The position numbers and the translations under genes were made by a program. Below the pieces are notes generated by a model, which worked only from the letters and a program-made list of their open reading frames with translations, was not told the origin of the DNA and did not search any database. From Ascidia mentula (lineage: Eukaryota > Chordata > Ascidiacea > Phlebobranchia > Ascidiidae), in contig OX387200.1 in assembly GCA_947561715.1 (NCBI GenBank), positions 15,564,501 through 15,628,500 of the forward strand: a stretch of DNA of 64,000 nt. The letters run 5' to 3'. This document shows, piece by piece, positions 37,446 through 49,500 of this stretch. The stretch's first letter is position 1, and each line of letters starts with the position of its first letter.

Positions 37446-39638
37446 CACTAACCTGATGAAAATATGTCTTTGTAACTTGAGTGTTTGTTCTCTTTCAAGC
37501 AAAGGCCTTCACATAGCGCGATCCCGCTTTGCCATGGTATGTTACTAGGAATTTGAAGCTGTGCTTACTTTTAAGATCTGACTGCTGCGAGTTACAGGTT
37601 ATTACTGCATAGGTCATCGGCCAAACGTAGCAATATATTCTAGAAATTAGGCCCAGAGGTTCAAACGCCTTGCCTGCAGTTATAGTCGTAGCAAGTATTT
37701 CTTTTTCATTTGTGCGCACACAAAATAAATATAACCATAACCAACAAAGATTTAATTGCTCTTCAAAGTTAATCCCCCCAGACCATAATCGAGTAAATTG
37801 GTCAAACAAAAAAGTAGTCTTGCTGTTATTGCACAAATTGCGACAGAATGTTCACTATTCTGTGAAAATTTATTAAAAATACATTGCGGAGGTCGTTTTG
37901 GACTGGATTCCGGTGCTTTTTTGTGTTTTAAATCATCGTGGCACATAGTGATGTCATAGACACATTTTATATTCTTCAATATTTCCCAGCGCGATTAAAC
38001 ACGGGTCAAATGGTCATAAGATCGAGAAAATGTAGCTATTTGTGATGTTGGAACTGTCAAACCAATAGGGCTAATAATTTCTACCGCAAATATTTTATTG
38101 ATCGACATTAAATGACGGTGACAAAAAATCACAAGCTTGCGGTACATTCTTTTGTTATGATGTCACAACCCTATACAACTGTGTATTTCTCATCTGCGTA
38201 AAAGCACCTTCTGAGGTTTTGAAAACCAAATGACATACACACAGCCTCAAACCAGCAAAAGTATAGTACACAACGACATTCTATACCAGCCTCATTCAAC
38301 ACTTAATTCGCGGCAGTAGTGGGAGGGCGTATTGTCCACTTCGCAAGGATTGCTTCTGGAAAAAACTGTATCCTCAACTTATTTTCGCGCCATTTCTTCA
38401 ATAATGAAGTAGGACTTTATTTCATGTCCATGCAGCCATTTTGTCTAAAATAATGTCCGACCAGGGGCGAAATGCCCCCAAGGGGGGATTTAAGCAACTA
38501 TTCTGGAACTAAATTTGACCTGAATGTGTAAATAAGCGGCGGGCTTAACATAAAATGACAATTGAAGTTATGCCTTTTGTGATTAAAATTTTAGCAAGAC
38601 CCCCTCCAATATTCTGACGTTTTTTCAACTAACTTTTTAACAACAGCCAGCATCAAATTACTAGTTGGCTGAAAAGGTTAAAAAATACATGGAAACTGCC
38701 CCAAACAAGCTGAAAATCGCCCTGACAGCAGCATATCCGTTACTGCTCATGCAACCCTTAATTTGAACTTCATGATGCATTACCGGTTGCTTTGTTACGT
38801 GCCGCAAGCAAAACTTTTTTTAATAGATACACTAAAGATTGCTACGATTGGCACCTTTTCTGACTTGAAAATAATACTTTTTCACGTGACCATCTTAAAA
38901 TCGATGGCATACCACAATATTATTAAAGTAACAGTACTTATGGCCATTATTTCCGTGAGAGGCAGCAATTAATGAATTCAACCATAATTAAACCATAATT
39001 TTTCACGTATACGAATTGGGCACTGGTAAGCTTTAGCATGAGTAGTGCTGGTGCAAAAGGCCGCGATCGCCTGTCTGGGCACCCTGACCGTAAAAATTGG
39101 GTTTAACACCCTAACTCTAGGTTTTATCAACCCTAACCCTAGTGTTTTGGTTAATGTCCCTAACCCACTATTTAACAATGCTGGTCATAATGATTTGTTT
39201 TGTTGCCAGTTACCGGGCCAGACAGACACTTTTTTATACTTTGAGGTGACCGTCGTCAGTCACCAGCAGCAGTGATGAGGGGTCGTTGCTCTTTCATTTT
39301 AATTCTATCGAACCGAGAAATCTGGGAGTTCTTTATTGGAAATCAACACGATGGAATGAAATCGCCTCCAAGTGGTACGAATTCATTCAGATAGAAAATG
39401 TTGTTTCGTTTGGCCCACCCCATGCGGTAGTACGTCCACTGTACGATAGCGCCGAGAGTCGAGGTTGGTCAAGAGGAGAAAGAGCTCTTGGCAAACGGCT
39501 TATTGTCAAAATGTGTTATTTCAGTATCCTCGCTGTTCCTTCATTCTGCATTTCAAGTACCGCTAAGGTGATGTGTTTTATGCGACAATGAGACAGGCCG
39601 TGCAATGACCCCAACTGCCAGACGACATTGTTTTAGCC

Positions 39639-39777
39639 CAGTGGTTCTTAACCTTTTTTCTATTACGCCTCCTTTTAGTAACGGTCTTGTGCATTACCAC
39701 TACAAAAAAATGACGTTTTGGTATAGAGCTTGCGCCCCCCATGATAATTGGTTGACGGGAGGGCGTAAGAACCACTG
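39639..39777. mobile_element. hAT-type MITE with 8-bp target duplication
   Basis: The ends are CAGTGGTTCTTAACC and, on the opposite strand, CAGTGGTTCTTACGCC, a terminus typical of hAT elements. Flanking octamers TTTTAGCC (39631-39638) and TTTTAGCT (39778-39785) match at seven of eight bases, as expected for a hAT 8-bp target-site duplication. There is no coding capacity in 139 bases. Confidence 0.85.
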
Positions 39778-40039
39778 TTTTAGCTTATTATGTCCTATCA
39801 CTGCTGCAGATGACTGACGACAGTCGTCATGAAGTAAAAAAGTTTCTGTTTGGAGCTAGGACTTCACGTGGTGACGTTGCACAATCAAAAGCTTGATTGC
39901 GGTTGAAAAATGGTTATGGTTGGGACTTTTAAATGAAAATAATACATTAGGGTTGGTGTTGGTGAATACAGGATTGATATTTTTACCCAAATAATGGGGT
40001 TCTAGTCGAAAAACCTACATGGCCTCCATGGACTCCTCC

Positions 40040-40302
40040 TCTCAACCCCTGGAAATTTTATCACACACCCGCAATTTAATTTTTCGCAAATCTCTGTACT
40101 CTGACCAACATTTCCCGTCTCTTCTCCCCAACAAAGATTTCACGAACCTCTCCCAGAATCACATCCCTGAAAAATATTTCGAAATCCTTCCAACCCCCCA
40201 CAACACGAAGTTACATCATTTTTCCCAACTGGTAAAACCCGCGGCCTCGACGGTCTCAGCATCGAGTTCTACCCGCTATGCAGGGACCAAATCCGAGCCT
40301 AG
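40040..40302 (+). mobile_element. LINE reverse-transcriptase fragment
   Basis: The frame 40216-40302 reads PTGKTRGLDGLSIEFYPLC and then stops. This is the GLDGLSIEFY region near the start of many non-LTR reverse transcriptases. Upstream sequence to about 40040 probably belongs to the same relic but is out of frame. Dead fragment. Confidence 0.65.
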
Positions 40303-40821
40303 GCTATATCTCACCGAAGCCCTCAACTACACCTATACACATGCATACACCCCGGTAGAATTTAACCTTGGCCACCTCACAGTAAAATCCACAAGAAAAT
40401 TTCCTTTTGTTGGTGGATTTTTTTTTGGTGTTTGGTACTTGTATTCTATGCGAGTTTCTGCTTTGCCTAAAGAAAACCAATTTTTTACAAACTGATTTAC
40501 CGCAGCGCTATACGCGTTTAATTGAAAAACTCCAATTTAAAGCCATGCATTTTCGGTCAAACTTTACCTATAGCATTGTGACGTACTTTGATGACGCGCA
40601 TTTGATGACGCGAAGTTGGAATCATGAAATGGATCAATGGTGTTTGCTCTATGTTCCTGGCGATTTGTGGTGTTAAGAGTACATGTTGTTCGTTGCGGTT
40701 TTTCACTGAACGAAGAATCATAGGGTACTGTTGAGCTTTTGCTAAAATGTGGATTTCTCATTTTACGTTGAGGTTGATGATTATGATACACAAAATATTG
40801 AGCCGTGGTTATGAACAATAG

Positions 40822-41120
40822 GCTATTTGGTCGGTAGACATATAGACTCCGCAAATTGAAAGACGGTATCGTTGGAAATGTTTTTCTCTTTGCAATGATG
40901 GTAGAATTGTCTTTCCCGTCAAACTGTAGACATAGTTATAAGTGAAAGACTGATCCTTGTTATGACGATCATAATTAATATTCGGTCGGTAAACATATAA
41001 CCCCCACGAAATCGCGCACAAGTTGTGTATCGCTGTGAAGGGATTGTAAAGGGCCTTCCAATGGTGGTAAATTATCTTTCCTGTCGACCTATAAAAAAAG
41101 TTATAGCTGATTGGTGACAA
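40822..41120. repeat. Degenerate tandem duplication of about 155 bp
   Basis: Two diverged units share GGTCGGTAGACATAT / GGTCGGTAAACATAT (about 40829 and 40985), CAATGATGGTAGAATT / CAATGGTGGTAAATT, and TCTTTCC(C/T)GTC, with a constant offset of about 155 bases. No function is evident. Confidence 0.6.
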
Positions 41121-41645
41121 TGCAGATTAATATCCGTTACAAAACTCGTTCGAAATTCAAAATAATTTTCTTTACATTTTCATAAATTTTGTGTCAATTA
41201 ATGCATCTTGCAAAAAAAAATTATCGAAATCCCACGAGTACCGGCAGAGTTATGCGCGTTTAAAGTTTCGTCTACTGAAAAAAGTTTAGTCGACTAGCGT
41301 CTCTTTCGTCGTAGCGGGCAGCGCGAAAGGAAAGTAAAACTTAAAACTCTTCTACATTTTATTACGTCATAGGTGAAGACGTTTTTGGCATGGTAACTCT
41401 TAAGGTGTCATTTAACGTTCCTGTAAAGTTTCAGCAGAGATATTAGGTGTGGTGCTAGCTAAAACACCAGGGTCCTCCTCCTTGTCTTGTCCACTGACCA
41501 CTGAGTCTTGAAATGCATTTCAGCATGCTGTTTCTGTTATGCTATTTTTAGACAAAAGGGCATTTTGTTGTTAAATTTGACTCTACTTTTAGTTTTGTTT
41601 ATTATCACTTATGTTAATTAAATTTTCTTATTAACCTGGTTTAAA

Positions 41646-43672
41646 ATGGCAAATGGTACGGAACAAATGCAAAACACAGAATATGATTACTTAATCAAAT
41701 TTTTAGCCCTAGGAGACTCAGGTAAAAGCTTTTAAACTTTCAAACACTTTGCTGACAACTAAATTGTTTTTTGTTGTTTTATTTAGGTGTGGGAAAAACA
41801 TCATTTCTATTTCAGTATACAGATGGAACATTTGAAAGCAAATTTGTCACCACTGTTGGAATAGACTTTAGGGAGAAAAGAGTTGTATGTAAAACATTTC
41901 TTTGCATACTTGAATAACTCATATAAAAATATAGCTGTATAAATTTGTAGTGGCTTTGAACTGAATTACCATGGACATTTTTGTTCATTAATTGTGGTGT
42001 AAAATAAGGAAGAACAGTAATCTTTGATCGTATTAGTTAACACGGTGGGCTATGCCGAAATGAAATGCATTTTGTATTCAGAAGTGTGGATTTCATGTTA
42101 TTTTTTTTATGTATATACATATGACTTATAAGGTGCTTGAATAAAAGTTCAATGAAATTTCATTTTCCTTTGTTTGTCATTTCAAATTTCGTCAATTGTT
42201 GCTTTGCATATTAGAACTACAGACCCTCTGGTGTTGACGGTGGCAGAACGCAAAGAATTCATTTGCAACTATGGGACACTGCTGGACAAGAAAGGTGGGG
42301 TTTGTGTGTATGATATTGATAACTAGTGTTTCATTTGACATAAGCATTGCTGTGCAGAAACAGATTTTCTATTGAGTTGGATGACAGAAAGTTATACAAA
42401 AAACACTAGCAGAAGGCAAAATTAGTTTGTAGTAGAGGGCACATATTATTAACTCCTTCTAAAAAGATGACATGCACACATATGTATCATTTATGCAGAT
42501 AGGGCTTTTAAATCCATTTATACTACTAAAAATCGTTCTGGTTTGATTGTTTCTAGTACCCACATTACGTAGTACATTATTTTAGGTAACTGAGGTGAAA
42601 TAGGTCAAGATTGATGCTCATTTTGTCACAATGAAACAAACTATAAATATGAGATGACAACTCTTTATCATTTGGGATATTGCTGTTCAGCAAGAAGAGT
42701 TACAAAACTTTACAGAGAGTATCAGTTTGCCCTCTGTTATTATTTATTCAACATGCTTATCCCTACAGTTGTTTCCAATTTTCCACTTACTTCCACTATA
42801 TATGTTTATGAGATTGTTTAAGTGGTACATTTTGGGTGTATTGCAGGTTTAGAAGTCTGACTACTGCCTTCTTTCGAGATGCAATGGGATTTCTTTTGTT
42901 TTTTGACTTGACAAATGAACAAAGCTTCCTAAACATAAGAAACTGGCTAGGTGGGAATAAGAAAATAGTATTGATTGTATTCAGACTTGTATAAGTTATA
43001 TACCATTTCTCTGGAATGATGTTACTTTTGTGCAAAATTTTTATTCAGGACTTGATATCATGTGAAATATGTCATTGATTATAAACATTTTAAGATACCT
43101 TTCATAATATTGGAAAGCTTAATAATGTAAATACCCACAGACCAACTACGACAGCATTCTTACTGTGATTCACCTGACATAGTGCTGTGTGGAAATAAGT
43201 GTGACCTTGATGAAATGCGAGCTGTATCTGAAGACCGGGCCAGAGAGTGTGCTGAATCTTATGGGTGCTCAGTTTTGGGTTTATTGCATTACAATGTTTT
43301 GAGTTATGTTTGTCATGATGCATTTAAATACATGTACCAAAACTTGTGTATAAAATAAATACTTTTTCACAGACTTCCATACCTTGAAACAAGTGCTGCA
43401 ACTGGACAGAGCGTGGAGAAAGCTGTCATGCTTTTACTCAATTTGGTAATGAAAAGGTGGGTTTGTTGCCAGGCAATGAAAAGAATAAAGAACTTTGGTA
43501 AATGTAATCAGGATACCCACATGGGTATTGCAATGGTTGTTTTTTGTGCCACAGAATGGAGGAAGTAGTGGACAAGACCATACTGCCTGCTCAACCCAAA
43601 GCCGCCAACGATTCATCAACCAAGTTAGAGACATCAACTCCCGAAAAAGATGATTCGGGTTGTGCGTGTTAG
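41646..43672 (+). CDS. RAB27: Rab27-type small GTPase
   Basis: Seven exons: 41646-41721, 41787-41884, 42215-42294, 42847-42950, 43141-43264, 43373-43456, 43555-43672, closing to 227 residues (human RAB27A has 221). GTP-binding motifs in order: GDSGVGKTS (P-loop), [12 protein letters not shown] (switch I), [13 protein letters not shown] (switch II), NKCDL (usually NKSDL) and ETSAA. The Rab27 hallmark is the insert between switch I and switch II ([20 protein letters not shown]) together with [10 protein letters not shown]. The tail ends CAC, a CXC double geranylgeranylation signal. Rab27 proteins recruit Slp/Slac2/Munc13-4 effectors to secretory granules and lysosome-related organelles for docking. 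The N-terminus is a few residues longer than in vertebrates. The single gene fits the pre-duplication state before the RAB27A/B split. Confidence 0.96.
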
Positions 43673-46507
43673 GGGAAGTTACGTGACCAGTGTTAGCCAC
43701 TTACTGGGGTAGTTATATGACCTATTTTACCCAACATTCCGAATACTAACGTTTCTTGCTGTCAAACGCAAGAATTTTAATCTACGTGGCGGTGTTGTCG
43801 TTCTTTTCCATACACGCCACTTCGCACGACGCTAGTCTTTGTAAAATCGTTCGAGCGTGAACCGTCGGGTCGACGCCCTTGTTTGCTCGCTACACCAAAG
43901 CGGGCTTGTTTTATGGCACTTGGTAGCTTTCTTTGCCTGCCAGTGCCAACCTTTTTGCACCTTACTTGCGTATGCTTTGTGTGTAATACAGTTGCAGTAG
44001 TTTTCTTTACTGTGTTTGTCGCGTAGTGGTACGATTTGGAGATGCTTGTTTTATAAAATGCTGCAGTAACTGCTACTGACAATACCCCCACACATGCGTA
44101 CATGTGCTATCATGTGCCCCAAGTATGAGCTTTTTAATAACTTGAAAAACAATTCCGCCACAGTATCATGTGTATGTATATATCAATAGATCATGGATAT
44201 TTATGGCAGGATTTCCTTGGTTTCACCTGTATCCGTTGGTGTATTTTACTGTCACATTGTTCCCACTTTTATGGTGGAAAACTCCGCCGTTTTACTAAAA
44301 ATGTGCAGGCCTGCTCAGTCTGTTGGTCACCCCTCGTGGTAGCAGCGTCTCTGCAGTCCAGTTTTATTATCTCTTTCATCGACCTGCCATGCATAATGGA
44401 TATGCTCGCCTCGCCATAAACATAATCTCTTATTTCTGCTCGGTGCATAATGAATTGGTCACGTATCTTTTTAACGTACGAAACTGTCGGGAAACATCAA
44501 TTTGCACGTCATCACTAACCATAACATGAAATGGTCCTTTTGTTTGCAACTGTTAATGATCTGTCCTTTTTGTTAATTTGATCGCTTGGGTGTAGATCTC
44601 TAAATTCGTTTTGTATAGTGTAAGTTGTAGTTTTCTTGCTTTGCGGTTTGCGTCCACTGGTTTAACCCTTGTGTCCACATTTTCGTCTGTAAACAGTGTA
44701 GTTTACTTTATAATTTTTCGTTCATGCAAATATACTCCCTTAGTTGCAGTAATATAAACTGACGTAGAAGCATACAATGGTCCGAATTTGGGCAATTGGT
44801 CGCAAATCTTCGATAATAAATTATATTTGTCACACCTTGTTCCTCCTGCTGTAAGTTGGTTCTCCAGGCCTACCAGGTCACACACGAGTTTCAAAGGGAC
44901 GTGAACACCATTGTTTGCTTGGGGGAATCCTTTGCAAAGGCTTTAAATCACATTTGATTTTATTAAAACGGTCTTCGTATTTTTGTACTCGGAAGACACC
45001 TGCTGGACAAAGGCTACAACTTACTGTAATACCAGTGCATTTTTTCAACGCTCTAAACACGAAAATGAAATGTCTTTCAAAAAATTTTCAATTTCGTGTA
45101 CTTATAGCCATAAACTACTAACACTGAAAATTAGGCCACGAAACACATCCTGACTCGTTGCCCCCTTGGCCCATCGGGTGACGATACAGCTACCACCAAA
45201 TGCTATACCAGCCGACGCTGGCGTGAATAACTTAGTGACTTTTTTATTGTTATTGGAACATTTAATTTTAATAGGAATAAATTTGTGTGAAACAGTTCTA
45301 AATTTAAAGCAAAATAACGAAAAATGTTATGGTTCGATGGTTTTAAATGTGTGGTTTGAGCTGTTTACGCTTGAATGCACACGTGAAATCTTGTCGAGCA
45401 AACAGACAATTCTCCACCTTGTTAGAAAGTTTTCGAAAGCAGGCTTCGCTAGCAGTCAATGCGCTGTGTTTATAACTAAGTTAGACCTATTATATATAAA
45501 AAAAATGTACATGATATTACAAAAATCTTTGTCTAGATTAGTGTAGCCAGTACCCATGTGACTGTAGTCAGCTGGTAAACTGTTCGACACAATATCAGCA
45601 GGTCTAAAATATCCTTTCAAAGATACACTGTAGACCAAATTTAATTCTTTTGGGCACTGGTTTCTGAAAAGTATGTTTCTAACATTGTATTGTGTTACCT
45701 TATGTTGCGAAATCACCAGTTTTAAAGATGTAGTTGAAAGTTTGCTCGGCCCAAACTTGAACTATTAATTTGCAACTCAAGTTTATATGACAAACAGAGT
45801 TTACTGTTTATTTTGAAATTTTGTGTCTTGCCCCACGAATTGAAAGCCCATGGCGTTGGCTTAAAATAAACATCTGTCATTCCAAAGTATTATGTAGGGT
45901 GCTGAATTTTTGAAGATCGTTGTACCGTCGCCCGTGACGTAATCGTGTCGTAATAGTTGTGATGGACTGCACACTTGGGATATGCCGCGACAGCTGGCGT
46001 ATCTACAAGAGCATTTTGTATGAGAGATTGTTCGCATTTGGTCGATGTGTGTTCGCCAGTCGTGACTCCTTGAAGATAGCACGAACAGCGCACTTAATAA
46101 AACGTTTGTTAAATTGTGAGATAATTATGGCTAAATCTTAGACATTTTGAAATCGAATAAGAATGCGAAGAGCCTAATAGAAATGCCGGTGGCGTAAGCT
46201 GTGGCTTGCTTAATGTCGTAAGTCAATACAAGACTACTTGCCTCAGGCTGTTGGCAATCGAAATGAACGAATGCGTTGTATATACAGCAAGTGTAATCGA
46301 TGTATTTCGAACAAAAGTTCAATTTGTTTTGTATTCCACCATAGCTTGCTACTTTTCCAAAACGCTGCTCCAACACCAATTATTTGCTCACAAAGGTTTG
46401 TGTCTAACTTCCACAGGTCGCTACAGCAGTAACCTGGTTTGCTGTAGGATTAGTTGGGAAGGCGAGTTTAGCGGTTCGTGCTGTTCGAAGAGGTTTCGAC
46501 TTTTAAC
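43673..46507. other. Intergenic between Rab27 and integrin alpha
   Basis: No gene recognised. Minus-strand open frames at 43777-44103, 44703-44894 and 44878-45060 could be pieces of a decayed transposable element (the last two overlap in different frames), but I cannot name a domain. The region just before 46508 should hold the integrin promoter; no clear TATA box is seen. Confidence 0.45.
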
Positions 46508-49500
46508 ATGGATTTAACGTTTCTTGTTGCGTTTATTGGATGTGCGGTTGTTGTCAGTGGATACAATCTGGAGGGTCGCCTACCACTGTACAAAAGCGGA
46601 CCGGTAAATGGAACATTCGGATTCAGCGTTGCTTTGCACAAGACCTCGGACCAACCCCAAAGTATAAACAAGTCCTAACTTAGTGATACGTTTTTATTGT
46701 GTGTCTATCTTGTCTTGTCGTTTTATAGTTTCCATTAGAATTCCTGGTAAAACACTGTATTATTGAAAACCCTAACTTTTGACGTAGGTTTCCATCTTTA
46801 ACCCCCTTTTCAAAATTCCAAACCTGTTTAACCGCTAGTACTGTAATCATTGGTTTATGTGGAAATGTGGCGTTGTTACAGGTTCGTTGGAAAAGAGTCT
46901 TTTAGTTGTGGGCAGTCCAACGGCCGGCCCTCTGCCCACACAAATAAACACGCAGCGGCCAGGTGGAATATTCTACTGCCCAGTTACTACTAATCCAGAA
47001 GACTGCGTGCGGGTGGAAATGGACGCAGGTATATACGTTTTTTAATGTTTACATTCGTTTAATTAAATAACTATTACCTATTTTTTTTATAACAGGCGAA
47101 TCTGCAAAGATCGATAATAAGACTGGCCAATGGCTGGGAGTGAGCCTCGAAAGTCAGGGTAAGCAACAATAAAAATGCTTTGCCACCCCACAGTCACACG
47201 CGCTCAATGTGTTTACTAAGTAGAAAATTATAACTTTGTGGGTCATTATCAAGCTATACCCAGAAGGACGTAATTAGACAAATAAAAGTTGTTTGAAATA
47301 GTTGGCAAATGTTTTTGAATGGAACACAGCAGATATAGTGTAGTTGTATTTGTCCATCAGTTTGTCAATCTTGGTATCCAATTAAACGTGCATATTTTTC
47401 ACATCATCTATAGGTGCGGGCGGTTACCTGGTCACGTGCGCACATCGCTACTCGCGCAGGTTCAACACTGGACAAAACGAAATTGAGCGTCTTTGTGGGA
47501 AATGTTTTTTGCTCAACGGTGAGTCACTTGTGTAACCGGACTTGGCTTGAACTAAAGTTGTCATACAAATATATAATTCTAGGGACTGAAAATAACGCGA
47601 CATTATTCTTAGCATTTAGTGTTTAACATGAATACCTATTCTTTGTTCAGGAACCGCAGAAAACGGTCTTCGTGAAATAACACCTGCGGAAAGTGGAAAC
47701 CGGTTTATCGGTATGTTGTAACTTTTCATTCATGTTAAATTATCCAAAAAGCTGTCAAGTTTTTAAGGTCATCCAGGGATTGTAGTAAAGGTATGCACAA
47801 ACACCTAGAAAATAAAATATATGAGGTAAGCGCAGTTTATTTTGACAACGATGAGGCTGTAGATTAAGGTCAGAAAGCCAGCCGTTAAAAATCGAGTCAC
47901 TTCTTGTCAGTTTACTTTTGCAGAACTGTTGTGCATTGTTTGCAAATACTGTTCTCCAGATTAAAAAACGTACAAGTAACGTAGATTAGACGAAACAGTT
48001 TTTGTTTATTTCACCAACACAGGGAAAAAAAACAAACAACAACCATAGAAACAAATTGCATAGGATGAGACTATGAATGGAGGAAGGGTACTTTCTGCTG
48101 CTTGATCAGTTATACATGACACCTATGTTAGGGCTTATGGACAGTCCGTCTATTTTTATAGCTGGTTGCTTAACTGACTTGTCAAAAAAACGTTTATTGA
48201 GCTTTATGCAGCATTTTCTACAAGAAAAAGGTCTAACTACGACACACAAGGTAGTGGTAACAATGCTGCTGATTCCCAGGTACGCCTTGTCAACGTTTAG
48301 AAGTGGCCACAAAGGACAGTCACCAGGGCGCCCAATACGCCCAGGCTGGCACCAGCGTAACGTTTCTTGATCAGAATGAATACGTTTTGGGTAAATCTAC
48401 TGACGCACTGCAGGTGTGCACAAAACCACAAACCCGTGTCGGAGTTTTTCCGCAGCCCCCGAAAATCACCACTGAAATGTTTCGAGAAAGTTTTATTCAA
48501 AAACATTTTTTTCAATCGCGATCCGCTTCCAAGTCTAGGTTTGTGGTTTCGTGTGAGCCGACTGCGTGCCAACGCTCTCCACATTGTAACAGGATCCTGT
48601 GGCTCCGTGCTGCAACCAAACGACATTGCGCAATGGTTGAATCCTCTTGCGCTGTGGAGAGCTTGACCTACTTTAGTGTTACAATTCATTTTGATTTAGC
48701 CAATATTATTTCGTGTCGATATAGCGTCACCGTGCGACCAAATTCACGACCCTGGGGAGATTAATTACAAGACCACGCTCGGCTACGCGCAGAGCGGAGT
48801 GTCCGTCTCGTTGGTCGACAACGAGTATCTGTCGGGTAACATATACTGTGTAGCGATCATCGTGCCATGCTACCCTATCTTTTGCAACATAACCCTGTTC
48901 AGGCGCACAGTCCCTTGGACAATGTGCGTCATGGTCAAGTTTTTCGTGCTGGTCCTTAACCTCTTGCATGATCGCTGACATTGTTTCCTGTAGCAACAGC
49001 TTGTGGGCGTGCTTGTCGTGTTTTTCGATTTCATTAATTGTGACGTTTTGACTGTGGCAAAACCCACAACAAACTGCCTTGCCTCGGTTGTTTGTGCCGT
49101 GCGTGGGGGTGAGGAAACGCACGATTTCCTGTTAGCCAGTTTCCGAATCTCGTTCTGTATTTTGCATGTTTTCTGGTATGTCCTAAAATCCCATTTGATT
49201 GTTATTTTCTGTTTCTGATCAGTTATATTATTTGTGCTCTTTTCTTCAAAATAACACCAAATTTAATTCGTCATCTGTAGTCACTAATCGGTGAAAGTTC
49301 GTAAAATTAAGTAGAAAATTATTCCGTGAAGGTTGTCAAAACCTTAACTGAGTGCACGTCTTTTGACCTAGAACCAAACAGATTTGTCGTATAGGGGGAC
49401 CAGGCATGTGGTCGTGGTCAGGCGGTATGTTCGACTTTCAGCTGCCGAACTTGCAAGCCACTGGCGCAGATATCTTTGTTCAATCTTCGGAGATGCATAT

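Larger units (their letters stand above)
37236..41645. other. Intergenic between the sushi gene and Rab27
   Basis: No gene recognised. It holds a polyadenylation signal at 37440-37445, a hAT-type MITE (39639-39777), a LINE fragment (about 40040-40302) and a degenerate tandem repeat (about 40822-41120). The open frame 39286-39591 matches nothing I know. A few CCCTAA-like words near 39106-39170 are too degenerate to be a telomeric array. Confidence 0.55.

Noticed and set aside
39106..39170. CCCTAA-like words suggesting an interstitial telomeric repeat
   Set aside because: The words are few and irregularly spaced, with no uninterrupted array.
44703..45060. Two overlapping minus-strand frames as a possible gene
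   Set aside because: They are in different frames with no recognisable domain; a decayed transposable element is more likely, but not demonstrable by eye.
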